Part shown: one piece after another, positions 1 to 12,752 of the stretch
How the letters are laid out: the number at the start of each line of letters is the position of its first letter
Position numbering within the stretch: the first letter of the stretch is position 1
From: Hanleya hanleyi
Lineage: Eukaryota; Mollusca; Polyplacophora; Lepidopleurida; Hanleyidae
Reading direction: 5' to 3'
Assembly (NCBI GenBank): GCA_036873755.1
Contig: JAVTVY010017279.1
Location: forward strand, 1-64,000
DNA: 64,000 bases
The notes under the pieces: model-generated
What the model was told of the DNA's origin: nothing
Seen by the model: only the letters and a program-made list of their open reading frames with translations
Database searches by the model: none
Made by a program: the position numbers and the translations under genes

Positions 1-1596
1 AACTTTGAAAAACTTCTTCTCACAGAAGGGTCAGGGTATTTGTTGGCTTTCGGTGGTCGTTGTTGTTGTTCTAAGACGTCAGCTTCCAAAATATATTTTA
101 ATTATATCTATAAAAAAGCACACATGCATGTGTGCGCTCGCTCGTACGTCGTAATCAGTCTATTAGATCTACATGTACTATGATATATCTATAATATGGC
201 TAGTTGAACAGTACACTTGAATCTAGTATTAAACTGGAGATTCTGGAGTAATCTATTTTTAGCCTCACTGTAATGTTGACACACATGCCGAGAAAACAGG
301 GCTTGGATTCAAGACAGACCCTAATCACATGCGGTGGTATCCATTTACAGAGCGCATGGCGGTGGTATAAAAATACACCATATTAAGGCGACCCTATTCC
401 GATGAAGACTGATACCCTGGCCTTGCCAGAAACACATGGCCCTATCAAGCTGAACTTTTAAGGTCAAATCTTCAGATTCTAAAAACATAGGCCTACAATT
501 TAGTAATAGTTAAATAACCTTCAACCACTCTTCCTGCTTTCTTATTCCGATCATGTGAGGCTGGACTATTTTCAATGTGATCATCGGGGCATGTGTGGAT
601 TTTGTCACATTTGCGAATCACAGAACAACAATATGCGATTTGATATTTAGAAGACGGGAGTAATATCTGTACCTATTACGATATTACTCCCATTACAAAA
701 TGAGATTAAAAAAAAATTAGAACACAGATTTTATAATTACCTATCATTGGGTATTAGTGAAAAGGAATACGGTAAGGACAAGTATGTTAAAATAAAAATG
801 TGAGGCTCTGTTTTGTAATATTAATTTTAGCTTACGGAACTCGAACATGAAGTTAACGTAGTATAGAAAATAATATTAGCATCATCCTTGACATAGTACA
901 AATGTGTTCGAACAGACACCCTATATGTATCCTATCACTGCAGCATTTTGCCGTTATAATATAACCATCATATATGTTGCTGGTATTACCGTTAGTATTA
1001 GCACAACTGTGCTCCTTTATATGTTGCTTGTATGTTGGATTTATCTCAAGTTGTGCAATAATGATTGTTTGACTGATTGATTATAGTATAAGATGGACAG
1101 CATTTCTTCCACTCTGCATATAGGCCTACGGGGGGGGGGGAGAAACGTTATTGTACCGTACTAAAAGTACACACTCCTCCCCACCCGTCATGCACACTTC
1201 TGGTATTTTTATATATATAACAGTAATTTGCACACTTATTGGCTTCAGTCTTTCATTCTTGATCTTCACATTTTCATCATCATCTTCCCACCCATATCGT
1301 TGAGGTAGTCTTCGCTCGCTTCGTGTAGGCCGCATGGTTTAATATTGAAAGACTACAAAACCGTTACGAAAAGGATCTCCAAAGCAAAGTTCATCAGATT
1401 GTCTTCGGATGTTAAATTACAAAATACATGTGTAGGCCCAGTTAGGACGCAAATACTCCGCTGACGGTGATGCAGGCCTAGAGCACATGTTAGAATTGTT
1501 GGTCCAGTTTTTCTGAGCGAGGGTGACACTGGATATTTGATCCGAGGCAGTTTTGTATCAAAACAGCTGTGAGGGCCAAATTTAGGGAGATGGGCT
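1..1596. other. Gene-free stretch
   Basis: I see no supported gene. The sequence is AT-rich with many stops in all frames. It contains a CA/TG-rich patch near 118-145 and a run of G near 1131-1140. Short open frames here have no recognisable domain or splice context. Confidence 0.6.
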
Positions 1597-2404
1597 TCTA
1601 TGGTTGGCCATCCCTGCCAGAATTCGTCATTTAGAGGCTGCCTCTAAATAATATATACCATGGTATAAAATGCCAAGCCTGCCATAATTCGTATTTAGAG
1701 GCTGCCTCTAATTATTTTGTACCACGGTATAAAATGCCGAGCCTGCCTTTATTCCTATTTAGAGGATGTCTCTAAATCGCCAAGCCTGCCACAATTCGTA
1801 TTTAGAGGCTGCCTGTAAATAATATATACCATGGTATAAAATGCCGAGCCTGCCATAATTCGTATTTAGAGGCTGCCTCTAATTATTTGTACCATGGTAT
1901 AAAATCGCCAAGCCTGCCATAATTCCTATTTAGAGGATGCCTCTAATTCATTTTAGCCGTAAGTCATAAACAACTCGATGTCATATCAAGAATATTAACT
2001 TTGACCAATGAGTAAACTTGTAACAAGCGTAGAGTTATGGCACCAAATTTGTGAAAGCGCATATCATTGGTGGAAGTAATAAGAAGGCGAAAATTTACGA
2101 CTTACGGCTAAAATGAATTAGAGGCATCCTCTAAATAGGAATTATGGCAGGCTTGGCGATTTTATACCATGGTACAAAATAATTAGAGGCAGCCTCTAAA
2201 TACGAATTGTGGCAGGCTTGGCGATTTACAGGCATCCTCTAAATAGGGATTATGGCAGGCTCGGCATTTTATACCATGGTACAAAATAATTAGAGGCAGC
2301 CTCTAAATACGAATTATGGCAGGCTTGGCATTTTATACCATGGTATATATTATTTAGAGGCAGCCTCTAAATGACGAATTATGGCAGGGATGGCCAACCA
2401 TAGG
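1597..2404. mobile_element. Fold-back (inverted-repeat) element with nested palindromes
   Basis: The left arm (about 1597-1960) is repeated in reverse complement as the right arm (about 2104-2404), around a core of roughly 140 bp. The ends match as TATGGTTGGCCATCCCTGCC. Each arm is made of several diverged units containing the palindromes AGAGGCTGCCTCT and ACCATGGT, so hairpins are nested inside a large hairpin. There is no coding capacity. This fits a non-autonomous fold-back or MITE-like element. The transposase family is not identifiable and I found no clear target-site duplication. Confidence 0.75.
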
Positions 2405-2680
2405 CTTCCGAGTCACCACGTTTATTGAAATATAATTCGGGTAGCTGCTGATAAGCGTGGCCGGCCAAACCAAGCCCCAGCCCTATAGGTTTTCTCGGCA
2501 TGATTCCGATGGTATCCGTTTTCACTCATTTGCTGGTCTTGGAATTCCGTTGAAGGCATATTATACTGCACGTTTTATATATCCAGCCTATACAACATTG
2601 CATAATTTCTTCAGTTCAGTCATTAGTTAAAAAATGTTCCACCTCAAAAAGAAATAAAATTACTGGATTTTATGAGAGAA

Positions 2681-2771
2681 ATTACTAAATTTAAACACAA
2701 CAATGACCCTATTATCTGTTATTACTGAAGAGATCAATAATAAGATCATCGTTGTGTTTTAAATTCAGTAA
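2681..2771. repeat. Small imperfect hairpin
   Basis: About 26 bases at 2681-2706 (ATTACTAAATTTAAACACAA and following) recur as reverse complement at 2746-2771 with a few mismatches, leaving a 39-base loop. The bases around it (2405-3330) show no supported gene. A G-run lies at 3080-3091. Confidence 0.5.
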
Positions 2772-3332
2772 CCTATAGCTATAACCAGTTGTTTATTTTT
2801 TCGTGTGTGCTTTATTGTTCATTGATTATTACTATGTACTCTCTTCAGATGAGGTACCTTGAAGTTGAATGCCAAATAAATATATCCATGGAGAATGGCT
2901 CTCTTTTGATTCTTGCATTCTAACAAATCTCTGATCTTGACCGTTCTCACTTCAAATTTGTGTTTCTTTTCCAGTTTCCGGTCTTATTTTGGGACTTGAA
3001 ACATTTACTTCTCAACTGCTCTGACAGAGCACCATTCCCTACGCTAATTTCAAAAAAATCTCCTAATGCCGAGAAGAATGGGGGGGGGGGGGTGCCCCGC
3101 TCTCTCGGACTCTCCTCCCAACACCTCGTGCTGTACTGCTGGGCTGATCAGTGCCCATGGTAATAGAAACTGAGGGCGATAATAGTTGCTATGCTAACGA
3201 CTCACCAGCGATGACATCTGGAAAAGTTAATAGTTCCCACTGTCAATTTAGAGATGCTATATAAATTCTCTCATGGTAGCACACAGGGCCCCCAAGTCAT
3301 CTCTCGAGTACACACTTAAATTATATCAAACC

Positions 3333-3668
3333 CTATTTCGTAGGTCCTGTGACGTTAGTCACACTGCCATGTTATTCAATCTGTTTCCTTTAAAAAAAAA
3401 ATGTAAAATTAAATCGGTGATCGTTATTTATTTTGGAATGAAGGCGCATTAGGAGACTGTTACCAACAAGTTCTGAGCTGACCTATTTTTGATGGAAATT
3501 TCTGGTGATTTTTGATGAAAATCAGTGGCGATTCTGACTTGGGCGGTGCCCATCTTAATATAGGCAGGATTTCAACTGGGGGTGGGGATTTCCAAGAGTT
3601 CAGTTCGCGTTCGAGTCCTAATGCCTACTGTACTTCGTAGGTCCTGTGACGTTAGTCACACTGCTCAT
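3333..3668 (+). repeat. Dispersed repeat, also present in the giant palindrome arms
   Basis: The stretch about 3438-3660 (GGAGACTGTTACCAACAAG onwards) matches about 39225-39440 on the same strand and about 29640-29880 inverted. A 31-base segment (CTTCGTAGGTCCTGTGACG onwards) occurs at about 3335 and again at about 3635, bounding the repeat. The second copy abuts the LINE remnant. It is non-coding. Confidence 0.65.
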
Positions 3669-6545
3669 GTTTAAAAGAGCACGGCATTTAAATTCAGATA
3701 AGTATAAAATATATATATCCAATATATTCAGACATTGTTGCTCACTATCCCATCCGCATTCAAGTTTTTCTTCAGTAAATTTGACTTTTACTTCAAAACT
3801 GTTAAACCATTCTTGCATTTGGTCCCAAAATTCCGGATAATAGGGCAAATATATAAATAGCTCAATAGATTCTTTTTCTGCATTGCAATAAAAACATAGA
3901 TTATTATCATTAGTATAGCTCCAAATATTTCGCATTGTACCTGCTTCAATGCCTATGAGATCGTTCCATATCCGGTTATGCAGCAAAAGTCTTCTTATCT
4001 ATGAGACTTTCAAGCTATGAATGAAGTTTATTATGTTTATCATACGTAATCCTCCATTTCTATAATCTTGTGTAATAATTTTTCGTTGTATTCTATCGCT
4101 TCCCCTATTAATAAAATAATGATAAATAAATAAAAAGAATGCTATTAAGTGCCTCGATGAAGTTACCTGATGGGTTGAGCAAAGCAAAACAGAGGTGAGT
4201 CAATTTGGACAAAAGCTGATGATTTTATTAGAGTAATTTTTCCCAATAATGTTAAATTTCTCATTTTCCATTTACTCAATTCTCTTTCCAGGTCTTCTAG
4301 CTTGGCCAGATAATTTGTTTTTTCAAATGTCAATAAATTTTACAGATGAGAATTCTACACCTAACATTTTAAAGTCAGTCGCCCAGGCTAATTTTATGTC
4401 TTGGAATAATTGTATTTCTGCCTCTGTCAATGCACCAATCCATATTGCTTTAGTTTTATCAACATTTATTCGTAAAGCAGAAAGATTATAGAAACTGTCC
4501 AGAATCGATAATATTTTCTTGGGCAAAAACTCAGAGCAGTGAAGGGTCAGCTGAGTATCGTCAGCATATTGGCTGATTTTATATTCCATCTGGCCAACCA
4601 TTACGCCTGTTACATCTTTATCCGGGCGAACCATTACTCCCAATATCTCGGCGCACAGTATAAATAGGTATGATGATATCGGATCTCCCAACCTGCATCT
4701 TCGGCTATTGGAAAAGAATGGGGATAAATGACCGTTTTGGATTACACAAGTTTTTATATCGTTGTAAAATGTTTCAACCCAAATTCTAATTGAAACTCCA
4801 AAGTTATAGCGTTTAAAAATTTAATCGATAAATGTCAATTGAACAGAATCGAAAGCTTTTTCGAAGTCAATCAGTAAAAGTAGTCCAGGAATGTCGTTTT
4901 CTTTAGTATTCAACATCAAATCATAATTGATTCTAATATTTTCCCCTACGAACCCTTTTTTACCTTCACTCATTAATTTATCCAGGACTGTTTTTATTCT
5001 GCTTGATATACACGACTAGGCAAGTTTATAAATGACGTCCAATTAAGTTATGGGTCTCTAATTTTTTAACAGATTTCTATTTTTACCAGGCTTGGGAAGA
5101 CAGGTGATTACGCCATAACGTGCGCTTGTAGTCAGTTTACCACTTTTATATCCAGAGCTAATAGCGCGTAGTACAAACTTGCCTATATTTTTCCAAAACA
5201 TTTTTTTTATTCAGCCGGAAATCCATCAAGGCCAGGGCGTTAACCGGTTTTCGAATTTTGTAGAGGTATTGACAGTTCTTTGAAAGTTATTTCTTCCTCT
5301 AATACCAAAACATTTGTAATTGCGTCCTCATTTGCACAGATATCTATCCTGGTGTATAAGATTTCATAGAATCTTTTCTGTTCGTTCGTTATTTCCTTAA
5401 TGTCGTAAGTATTTTCTCCAGTGTCCAGAGTTAGATGTGTCAACGTTTTATTTGTATAATTTGTTTTTTTGCCAGGCCTAAAAGTATCTTGTTGGCTTTT
5501 CCCACAGTCATGTATCAGCCCACTCAACTTTGGTTCTGGTAACTAATCCTTATATTTTATCATAGCGAATTTTTTCTAGTTTTGATTTAATCTCAAAATT
5601 CTTCTAGGGTATTTCTGTCTGTCATACTGAATATTCTTTCTAATTCTGCTTCAAGTAATTCTATATTTTTTTCCAAATAAATTTCTTCTCTATCGCGTTT
5701 TTTTTCTTTCTTGCCGAAAGCTTAATTGTTTCCAACCTTATCTTCATCTATAACTCATTGCCCATGTCAAATACAATCTCAGATCTATCCATATCAAAAA
5801 GTACATTTCTGTCATATGAATTCAATGCATATTCATCAAAAGTGGTATCAATTAATCATCAGTCATCTCTAGAAATTCTGTATCTTTCAATAGTGAGCAA
5901 TAAAATGTCAAAAAAGACTTTCAGTATTGCACATTTACAATTCAAAGTTACAGCGGAGTGATCTGTCTTATATCCGGGTGTTATTTCCACTTGCGTTGTT
6001 ATATTAAAAATGTCTGGTGTGACAAGAAAAAATCTAGTCTTGCATGCCGTGTGAGCTTTTCCGCCTCCATGTGTACCATCTCTCCCCCTCGTGTAATACT
6101 CTCCAGACATCAACATAGTTATTATAACTTATTACGTGATCTAGCCTGTGGATTGTTAGCGTGTGAATAACTGTCGGTGTTTATGTCCGGGTTCAATACC
6201 ATATTACAATCGCCACAAATTACTACAGATGGATATCCAATGTCATTTATTAATTTGATAGCTGTGTTATAAAACCTAGGCTTATCCGTGTTTGTCCCAT
6301 AGATATTGGCAATCGTTGCTACTCTATACTATTTATTTTGTAGTTAAAATTGTTGTTACTAAATAAGCAAAACAAAACTCCTCGGGCACTGGATTTAAAT
6401 TGACCGTAAAAGCTTTTCGGTATATTTGTCTGTGTGGGTGTCTTGCAATCATATTATGTTGTATTTTTTCTTTCTCAAATATTGGAAGCCCTCGTATCTT
6501 TTGGAGCTATCAGCCAACCCTTGACAGTTATTGAAAACTATATTA
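3660..6545 (-). pseudogene. Decayed non-LTR retrotransposon (L1-like LINE): endonuclease, reverse transcriptase, C-terminal Cys motif
   Basis: Reading the minus strand from about 6545, broken frames encode in order: the start of an AP-type endonuclease (NCQGLADSSKRY-like, about 6465-6535); mid-endonuclease (YG..TDKPRFYN then GDCNMVLNPDI, about 6180-6330); the endonuclease end with PGYKTDHSAV (about 5960-6020); a linker (5240-5527); reverse transcriptase with DFEKAFDSV (about 4850), GDPISSYLFILCAEIL (about 4650-4690) and the catalytic YADDT (about 4565); and a C-terminal CFYCNAEKESIE motif near 3880. Stops and frameshifts separate the blocks, so it cannot be functional. The motif set matches L1/Tx1-type LINEs of marine invertebrates. 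The nucleic-acid-binding ORF1 was not found. Confidence 0.88.
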
Positions 6546-7098
6546 ACCCTATCAGTCATTTAAATTATATATATATTTTATTGCATGTACAAGTCAGGAG
6601 AACCACTGTCAACAGTCAAACCAGTCGTCTGTATGCCAAAATATCATAGTATATCAAAATATAGTTGGATATCAGTATGCTAATGAAAATGACTAGATGT
6701 AAGGAAATATACGTTGGTGGATTTAAAGTAGTAATATGTATAAGAGAATAGAGTCATCCTGTTGACAGTGGTTCTCCTGACTTGTACATGCACTAAAATA
6801 TACATAATTTAAATGACTGATACGGTTAATATAGTTTCCAATAACTGTCAAGGGTTGGCTGATCGATCCAAAAGATATGATGTTTTCCAATATTTGAGAA
6901 AGAATGTGTGTATTGTTGTTTTTAATTGTATTTTAACTGTATGTTATTCTTACCGCATATGAAATATACGTTGGTGGATTTAAAGTAGTATGTATAAAAA
7001 AATTGCATATTTCAGAGATGTGAATAGAGTCATCCAATGTGCGCTAAGAATAACATACAGTTAAAAATACAATTAAAAACAACAATACACACATTACT
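6465..7098. repeat. Nested inverted repeats made from the LINE 5' end
   Basis: About 6465-6620 (5' end of the LINE, minus strand) recurs inverted at about 6757-6907, so the endonuclease start is also readable on the plus strand as NCQGLADRSKRYDVFQYL. A second inverted pair joins about 6904-6955 to 7040-7098. A third segment (GAAATATACGTTGGTGGATT) is directly repeated at about 6703 and 6961. The block is non-coding debris with strong folding potential. Confidence 0.75.
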
Positions 7099-8710
7099 GG
7101 CCTAGTACCTATCGGACAGGCCAGCCCCAAGCCCTACAAATGGTATGTATCAATTTATACTAGTTAAGGAGTAGATCGATACCTATATATGCATGCTAGA
7201 TGTCAGAGCAAAATATTTAAGGCGGCAGATCAATCAACAATATTTATGAATATGTGAAATTGGAACTCTGCTTCGTGGGGAATTTAATTTAGACCAAACA
7301 CAGATGTTTTTGGTAGAGCCAGAAAACCAGTCCGAAATATCTGAAGGTTTGGTCCTGTATTACTGGTTTCAATTCTGTGGAGAAATATACTGTATTTGGA
7401 CCAGCGTACATTCTCTTCGTTTATATACTTAAACTTAATTTACCTTACTAGTTTCATAATTCTGAACAACGGGAAACATTTTCATCATTTCCTAGCCAGT
7501 CTGACCCTACCATAGGTCAAGTGAGACAGTAATTTGTCGCTTCACTACAAGAGGAGTTTCACTGTTACACCCATCCCAGAACTTTTTCTATTTATCTCCC
7601 AAGAATAATTGACATTGCTGTGAACTGACTCATAGGCTACAGTGCTTGGGCGTGGTGAATTCATATCGCATGAACAGACGGCATCAATGGATGGACAGTC
7701 ACATCTAAGTTAAACTCACTCGACTTGGCTAAAAATAGCAATGGGCTTTGTACTTCGAAAAACATTTTTCTGTTTTGTGCTTAAAGTCGTGAACTTGTGA
7801 ACTTCAAAGCCTTTGTATGTATCAGGTTCGAGATCATGCGAATTGCCGTTTCCGATATGCAGTTAAAAATAGCCAGGAGAACCAACCCTCCCATTAAGGC
7901 TGTAAATAAATAGGACATTTTCAAACTATACACAATTGTTACATGAACGTGTAAGCAATTATAATCATTTAAAAGTAAGACGAATTCTGAGAAAGTACGA
8001 AAAGTAGGACAAGTGGAAGACCTGTATCATCAATCCAATATTGACATTGAAAGAATTCGGTTCAAGCCGAAGGTGTAAAATGCAAATGTGGCCGCTTTCC
8101 CAAATATTTGTATTTATTGTTCGTAACTGTTTATCACACTTCTAACAAATATCTAGACTCATGATGAAATAGTAAAGATATTTGATAGCTTACCTAAGAT
8201 ATTGATCACAGTACTATGCAGCATCGACTGAATATGTCATTTCACCCAACTCGTTTTCGGACAAATGGCTATGGTCTAGAATTATTGCTTTTTATACGGG
8301 AAAACATTCGCTCCAGCCAATTAGAATACCGATCGGAATGACGAAACGCCACTCTCTAAACCGATCTCTTTAATTCGTTATCAAACTTTGTAAATACCAG
8401 AGTGAAATAGTCAGTAAAGTCATCTTATTCGTTAAACAGTTTATATACCGTTAGGATGAATTGACCAAAACAGCAAACAACGCTCCAAAGTAATATATAC
8501 ATACTTGTTATGTAGCGTGAAAGTTTGTCAGGATAGCAATATGTCTGGAGATAAAACATTTCTTTGTTTATTTGTTCGGCCCCTTAGTTTTGCTTGAAAT
8601 GTCATGAAACTTCGCCAGGACAGTACGGCGGTAAACTTAAGGAAAACAAGTTTGGGAGTCAACATGCTGTGAAACTTTATCTGGATTGATATGGGATTGT
8701 AAAAATTAAC
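7099..8710. other. Gene-free stretch
   Basis: No gene, RNA or clear repeat structure is supported here. The composition is AT-rich with frequent stops on both strands. Confidence 0.5.
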
Positions 8711-9289
8711 TTAACCCTATCTGGCCTGGGTGATTTGGGGTGTAGCGCAGGCTGGGTGGGGGGGGGGAGGCGGAAAATGCCCACCTATATATTTTCTCTA
8801 CCACTAAGGCTAGACCGCTGAACTCACCACACAGTATCTTGGGTTCAAGCTCTACCGGGAAATTTTAAAAAATCCAAGATGGCCGCCATGATCACGTCAC
8901 AGTGACGTCATCTTCTCGGAAGCCATTTTTCGGCCTTTTTCATTTTTCCGATTTTTCTCTCGAAAAAAATATATAAAATAATTATATTATATATAATAAT
9001 TAGTTTTGCATAAATAAAATACTTTCAAGGCCTTTTAGGCAAGGAAAATGTGAAGAAATGGAGCGAAAAGATTGAAAAACACAACTTTCGCTGATATCAC
9101 ATGGCAGCCATTTTGAATTTACCCATGATCCTCTGCCACGGGATATATGAAAATAGGCTCAAAATGACCCAAATAAGATAAGGTTAAAAGTCACCAAGTT
9201 TCGGCCTCCTCGGTTTTGTCGTTTCGGAGCAGCAGAGAAAAGTTCACTGGGGGGGCACTCCCCCCCCCCCCCAGGCCAGGTAGGGTTAA
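8711..9289. mobile_element. PiggyBac-type MITE with TTAA target-site duplication
   Basis: The left end reads TTAACCCTATCTGGCCTGGG (8711-8730). The right end (9270-9289) is its reverse complement with a single mismatch. TTAA at both outer edges followed by CCCTA is the signature of the piggyBac superfamily, which inserts at and duplicates TTAA. The 579-bp interior carries no transposase, contains G-runs and C-runs just inside the ends (about 8758-8769 and 9250-9271), and includes the stretch AATCCAAGATGGCCGCCATG. It is a non-autonomous element that would need a transposase from elsewhere. Confidence 0.82.
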
Positions 9290-9759
9290 AACAAGAAGAA
9301 AAAAAGTACAAATATAATACCAGGGTATACAATGTGCATGTACATCATATATGTCTATCTCTCATGATCAAAATGTGATGGTGATGGTATTAGAGAGGGC
9401 TTCCGGAAAGGAAGGAACATGGGGAGACAAAATTGGTATTTAACGCCCACTGGAGGGGAAGAGGTCGGGGTGGTATGAACCTTGGCGACCGGTAAGACAT
9501 TGACCGTGAATGTTTGTCATGATGGTGGGAGGATGACGTATATGAAACAGACCAAACGCTCATTGGAAGCTGGGAGCATTTTTGATCGGAAGGTGGAAAG
9601 TTCTGTACATTCGACAAATACATGTAGGTTTATTGTTTTGGTGGGAAATTTAAGCCGTACGACGTCGGGCATTACAGTTAGGTTTTTCTGTGTATTCTTG
9701 CATTCGCCAGGTTTACCTCATGTTGAGGCGTATATTACATGAGACGTCCTCCATGCGGA
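9290..9759. other. Gene-free stretch
   Basis: Two overlapping open frames of fewer than 90 codons lie here on opposite strands. They lack domains, splice context or repeats. I see no supported gene. Confidence 0.45.
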
Positions 9760-10030
9760 TCCATTAAGATCAGATGAGTTATTTGTTTGAGCTGATCTGT
9801 CATCACAGCTCCCGAGCTAGCGATCTAATTTCGCTTAAGCCTGTGTAAGGGGCCGTGTGGATACTTCATACTCTCTACATGAACATCTGCAATGAAAGCG
9901 CGGCTGAGATACTATGGCTACGTCCGAGAATCCACCGTATTTTCGGGTCTGAATGTGAGGTGCCGTGGAAAGTTTTCTTGTAGAGTCATATGGTTGCTTT
10001 TTAGTCGCCAGATTTGTAATTGTGGAAAGT
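9760..10030 (+). repeat. Dispersed repeat family R1, copy A
   Basis: This segment recurs at 10655-10895, 14205-14370, 15145-15355, 12050-12260 and 44110-44360 on the same strand, and at 28440-28640 and 11640-11870 inverted. Shared landmarks are GAGCTGATCTGTC, GGGGCCGTGTGGATAC, an ACATGAACA..TGCAAT..AAAGCG core and TGGTTGCTTTTTAGTCGCCA. Copies differ by 15-25%, so the family is old. Bases 10031-10654 hold nothing I can support. Confidence 0.7.
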
Positions 10031-10654
10031 GGTTTGAACAAAATCAAATAGGGATCCTAACGCCCTTGACTGAAAATCTTTTCCAGTATTTGGGCGGAGT
10101 TTCCTGATATCCCCTGAATAATGGGTCTGAATCAGTCTATCAACGCACATGTGGGACCGGGAGCATACAATGTGATAAGGATAGTACTAAAGGATGATCC
10201 CGGAAGGGAGAGAAGATGTGGAGTGTCTTATAATCTATAATTTACAACAATTCTAGCACTGTATTAAAGTTCAAATAGCTGTGCAAAAATGTTTAATGGC
10301 GGACATCTTTGTCCTGATGAACGTCATCCAGTCACATCAAACTGTAAACCATAGCTCACTTTTACTCAATTGATCGTCATAGCAAGCTGGATGTTTACTA
10401 ACATGTATTGAATTCCGTTGCGTATATATCTCAAGAACGCATATTCCTGTCTACTCCATTCATAACCAGGTGGTTGTAACTATTGGCATGGCATTGAAAA
10501 TGTAAAACAAGAAGCTTGTGTGCTTCAACATACGCCCGCGCACACCGAAATCAAAACTTTTTTTATATTCTAGCTATGATTCGTCATAAAATATCGTTAA
10601 AATTTTCAATAGCGTAAATTCTGTACTGTGAATGAGTGTGAATGAGTTAAAGTG

Positions 10655-10895
10655 TTCATTAACATCAGATGAGGTCTTTGAGCTGATCTGTCGTCACAGC
10701 TCCCGAGCTGGCGTATCTTATTCCGCTTTCGCCGGTGATAGGGGCCGTGTGGATACATCATAGTCTCCACATGAACACCTGTAATAAAAGCGCGGCTGAG
10801 ATACTAAGGCTACGTCCGAGAATCCACGAATACTTTCCTGTAGAGGCATCTGATTGCTTTTTAGTCACCAGACGTCGTCAATTGTACTCACCTCT
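10655..10895 (+). repeat. Dispersed repeat family R1, copy B
   Basis: This is the second copy of the family described at 9760, with the same order of landmarks. A 110-codon open frame starting inside it is not conserved in the other copies and is not called. Bases 10896-11459 hold no supported feature. Confidence 0.7.
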
Positions 10896-11459
10896 TGCAT
10901 ATGGCTCCAATTTGGAGAGCATAGCCATGATGCCCCGAGATATTGCTCTTGATAAAATAGGTCAAAGAGTGCCAAATTGGACAGTATTCTACTCAGTTGC
11001 ATATGTAGTGTGTTCTGGAGAGCCTAGATGTAATACCTCTAAAGATATTACCAATGATAGAAATTGACCACGATAAAATATTTCAATGTCATTTCAATAG
11101 GCGTCAGACACATCGCCAGTTGCATAAATGTTATATCAATTTGGAAAGCCTGGCAAATAATCTTTCGAGAGATACATGTATTGTGTTAGCAAGCCTGATC
11201 GACGAACAGACGGACGGACAACGCAGTCAATACACTTTGACCAAATTCTTCGTCGTCATCACAATACACATCTGTGAACTGTACTTATAGCATATAAACA
11301 TAACAATTTTCTACGATTTACTGATTTTCCGCCACAGTGACCTTGACCTTATCCTTTTGTACCTCAATAGGGTTAAGGAGTAAGGAATACCCATTTATCC
11401 TACCAATCCATGACCTGGAACTGGAGATATATCAAACTTACAAAAGTTAACAGACGACT

Positions 11460-12610
11460 CGACGGACAATACGACCTGTCCATAATCCCAATACCTATTC
11501 CATATTCCATATGACAGTATTAGCACCAAATTCAAAAAGACAATCATAATTTACATAAGCTAGTTTCATGCAAGATAGAAGCGGCCAACAGTTTTCAATG
11601 ATGCCGGCAAGACATCATGTAGTTCCAAAAATATCAAATCCGTATCGCTGATCAGTATTCTTAATCCATATGATGTTCGTTGAAGTCGTTATCTAGAGAA
11701 AGATGTATCTCAGTCACGCTTTGATTGCGACTGTTCATATGCGAATTTTGAAATACATGGAATACACAATGACGAGACCAACAACAAGGATTATATTCAG
11801 GACGTACTGAATATGTCACGTCCTTACGTGTATACCTGTACAAACAACTTCTAGATAAATGCATGTGCTTTGGACTTCAGATATATATCTGAGGGACCTG
11901 CTTATGGCGTATGCATATCTCGCCTAGTAGCATATCTCGCCTTGCTAGTTCCTGTGTTAAATATGACGATTTCAATCAACATCACAAATCATTATTGCAG
12001 ATACGTGTAAAGCAGAGCTATATCATCAAGCGCCTCTAATCAAAGTTTCTCAAATTTGCCGATACATATTGCATGCTGATAGTAAAATACGAGCGTAGCG
12101 TGCAAGACCTTTAGCGGGGCTAGGGGCCATTTGAACATATGTATTTCAAGATCACTCATATGAACAGTCAACTTTAAAGCGTGGCTGAGATACATCATAC
12201 TCTAGATAACGACTTTATAAAGATATAGTATATATATTATAAAGATAATGTGCTTTAGAATAGGCTAACCGGAAGACTATACTGTGAGGTCATGTGGCTC
12301 TGTCAGTATGTCGGCACCTCTTCCCACTTCCCTTATATGTGTTTTAATTTACAACGTATATCATATGGATTAAGAATAGTGATCAACGTATCGTTATTTG
12401 ATATATTTGGAACATCATAATGTCTTGCTGGCATCATTGAAATCTGTTGATCGGTTCTCTCTTGCAGGAAATTAGCCTAGTTTTATGTATACTATGATTT
12501 ATCCTTTTAGTTTAGTTGTTATATGAAATAGGTGTTTGGAATATGGACGCGGAGATTCTTTAATGGACGACGGCTGATTATTGAATGACGGACTAGACGT
12601 TTGTATATGT
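11460..12610. mobile_element. Fold-back element built of repeat families R2 (outer) and R1 (inner)
   Basis: The left arm (about 11460-11870) is the diverged reverse complement of the right arm (about 12050-12610), with a centre near 11960. The outer part (R2; landmarks GTCCATAATC, CACCAAATTCAAAAAGACAA, GATGCCGGCA) and inner part (R1) occur in mirrored order. R2 also occurs inside both arms of the giant palindrome (29310-29530 and 39560-39780) and at 47400-47965. It has no coding capacity. Confidence 0.65.
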
Positions 12611-12634
12611 AATTTGGCGATAAAATGTTAACTT

Positions 12635-12752
12635 GTATCATCATATTTTTGTAGATTACGGCTGTGATAAAATGAAAGGGTCGATTGAGCTGTGTATCAT
12701 CATATTTTTGTAGATTACGGCTGTGATAAAATGAAAGGGTCGATTGAGCTGT
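12635..12752 (+). repeat. 59-bp tandem duplication spanning the start of the five-exon gene
   Basis: Two nearly perfect 59-bp copies (12635-12693 and 12694-12752) each contain a pyrimidine-rich ATATTTTTGTAG (a possible 3' splice site), then ATTACGGCTGTGATAAA and the start of MKGSIELC. Only the second copy reads on into the signal peptide. The first start (12672) runs into TAG after 13 codons. Confidence 0.85.
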
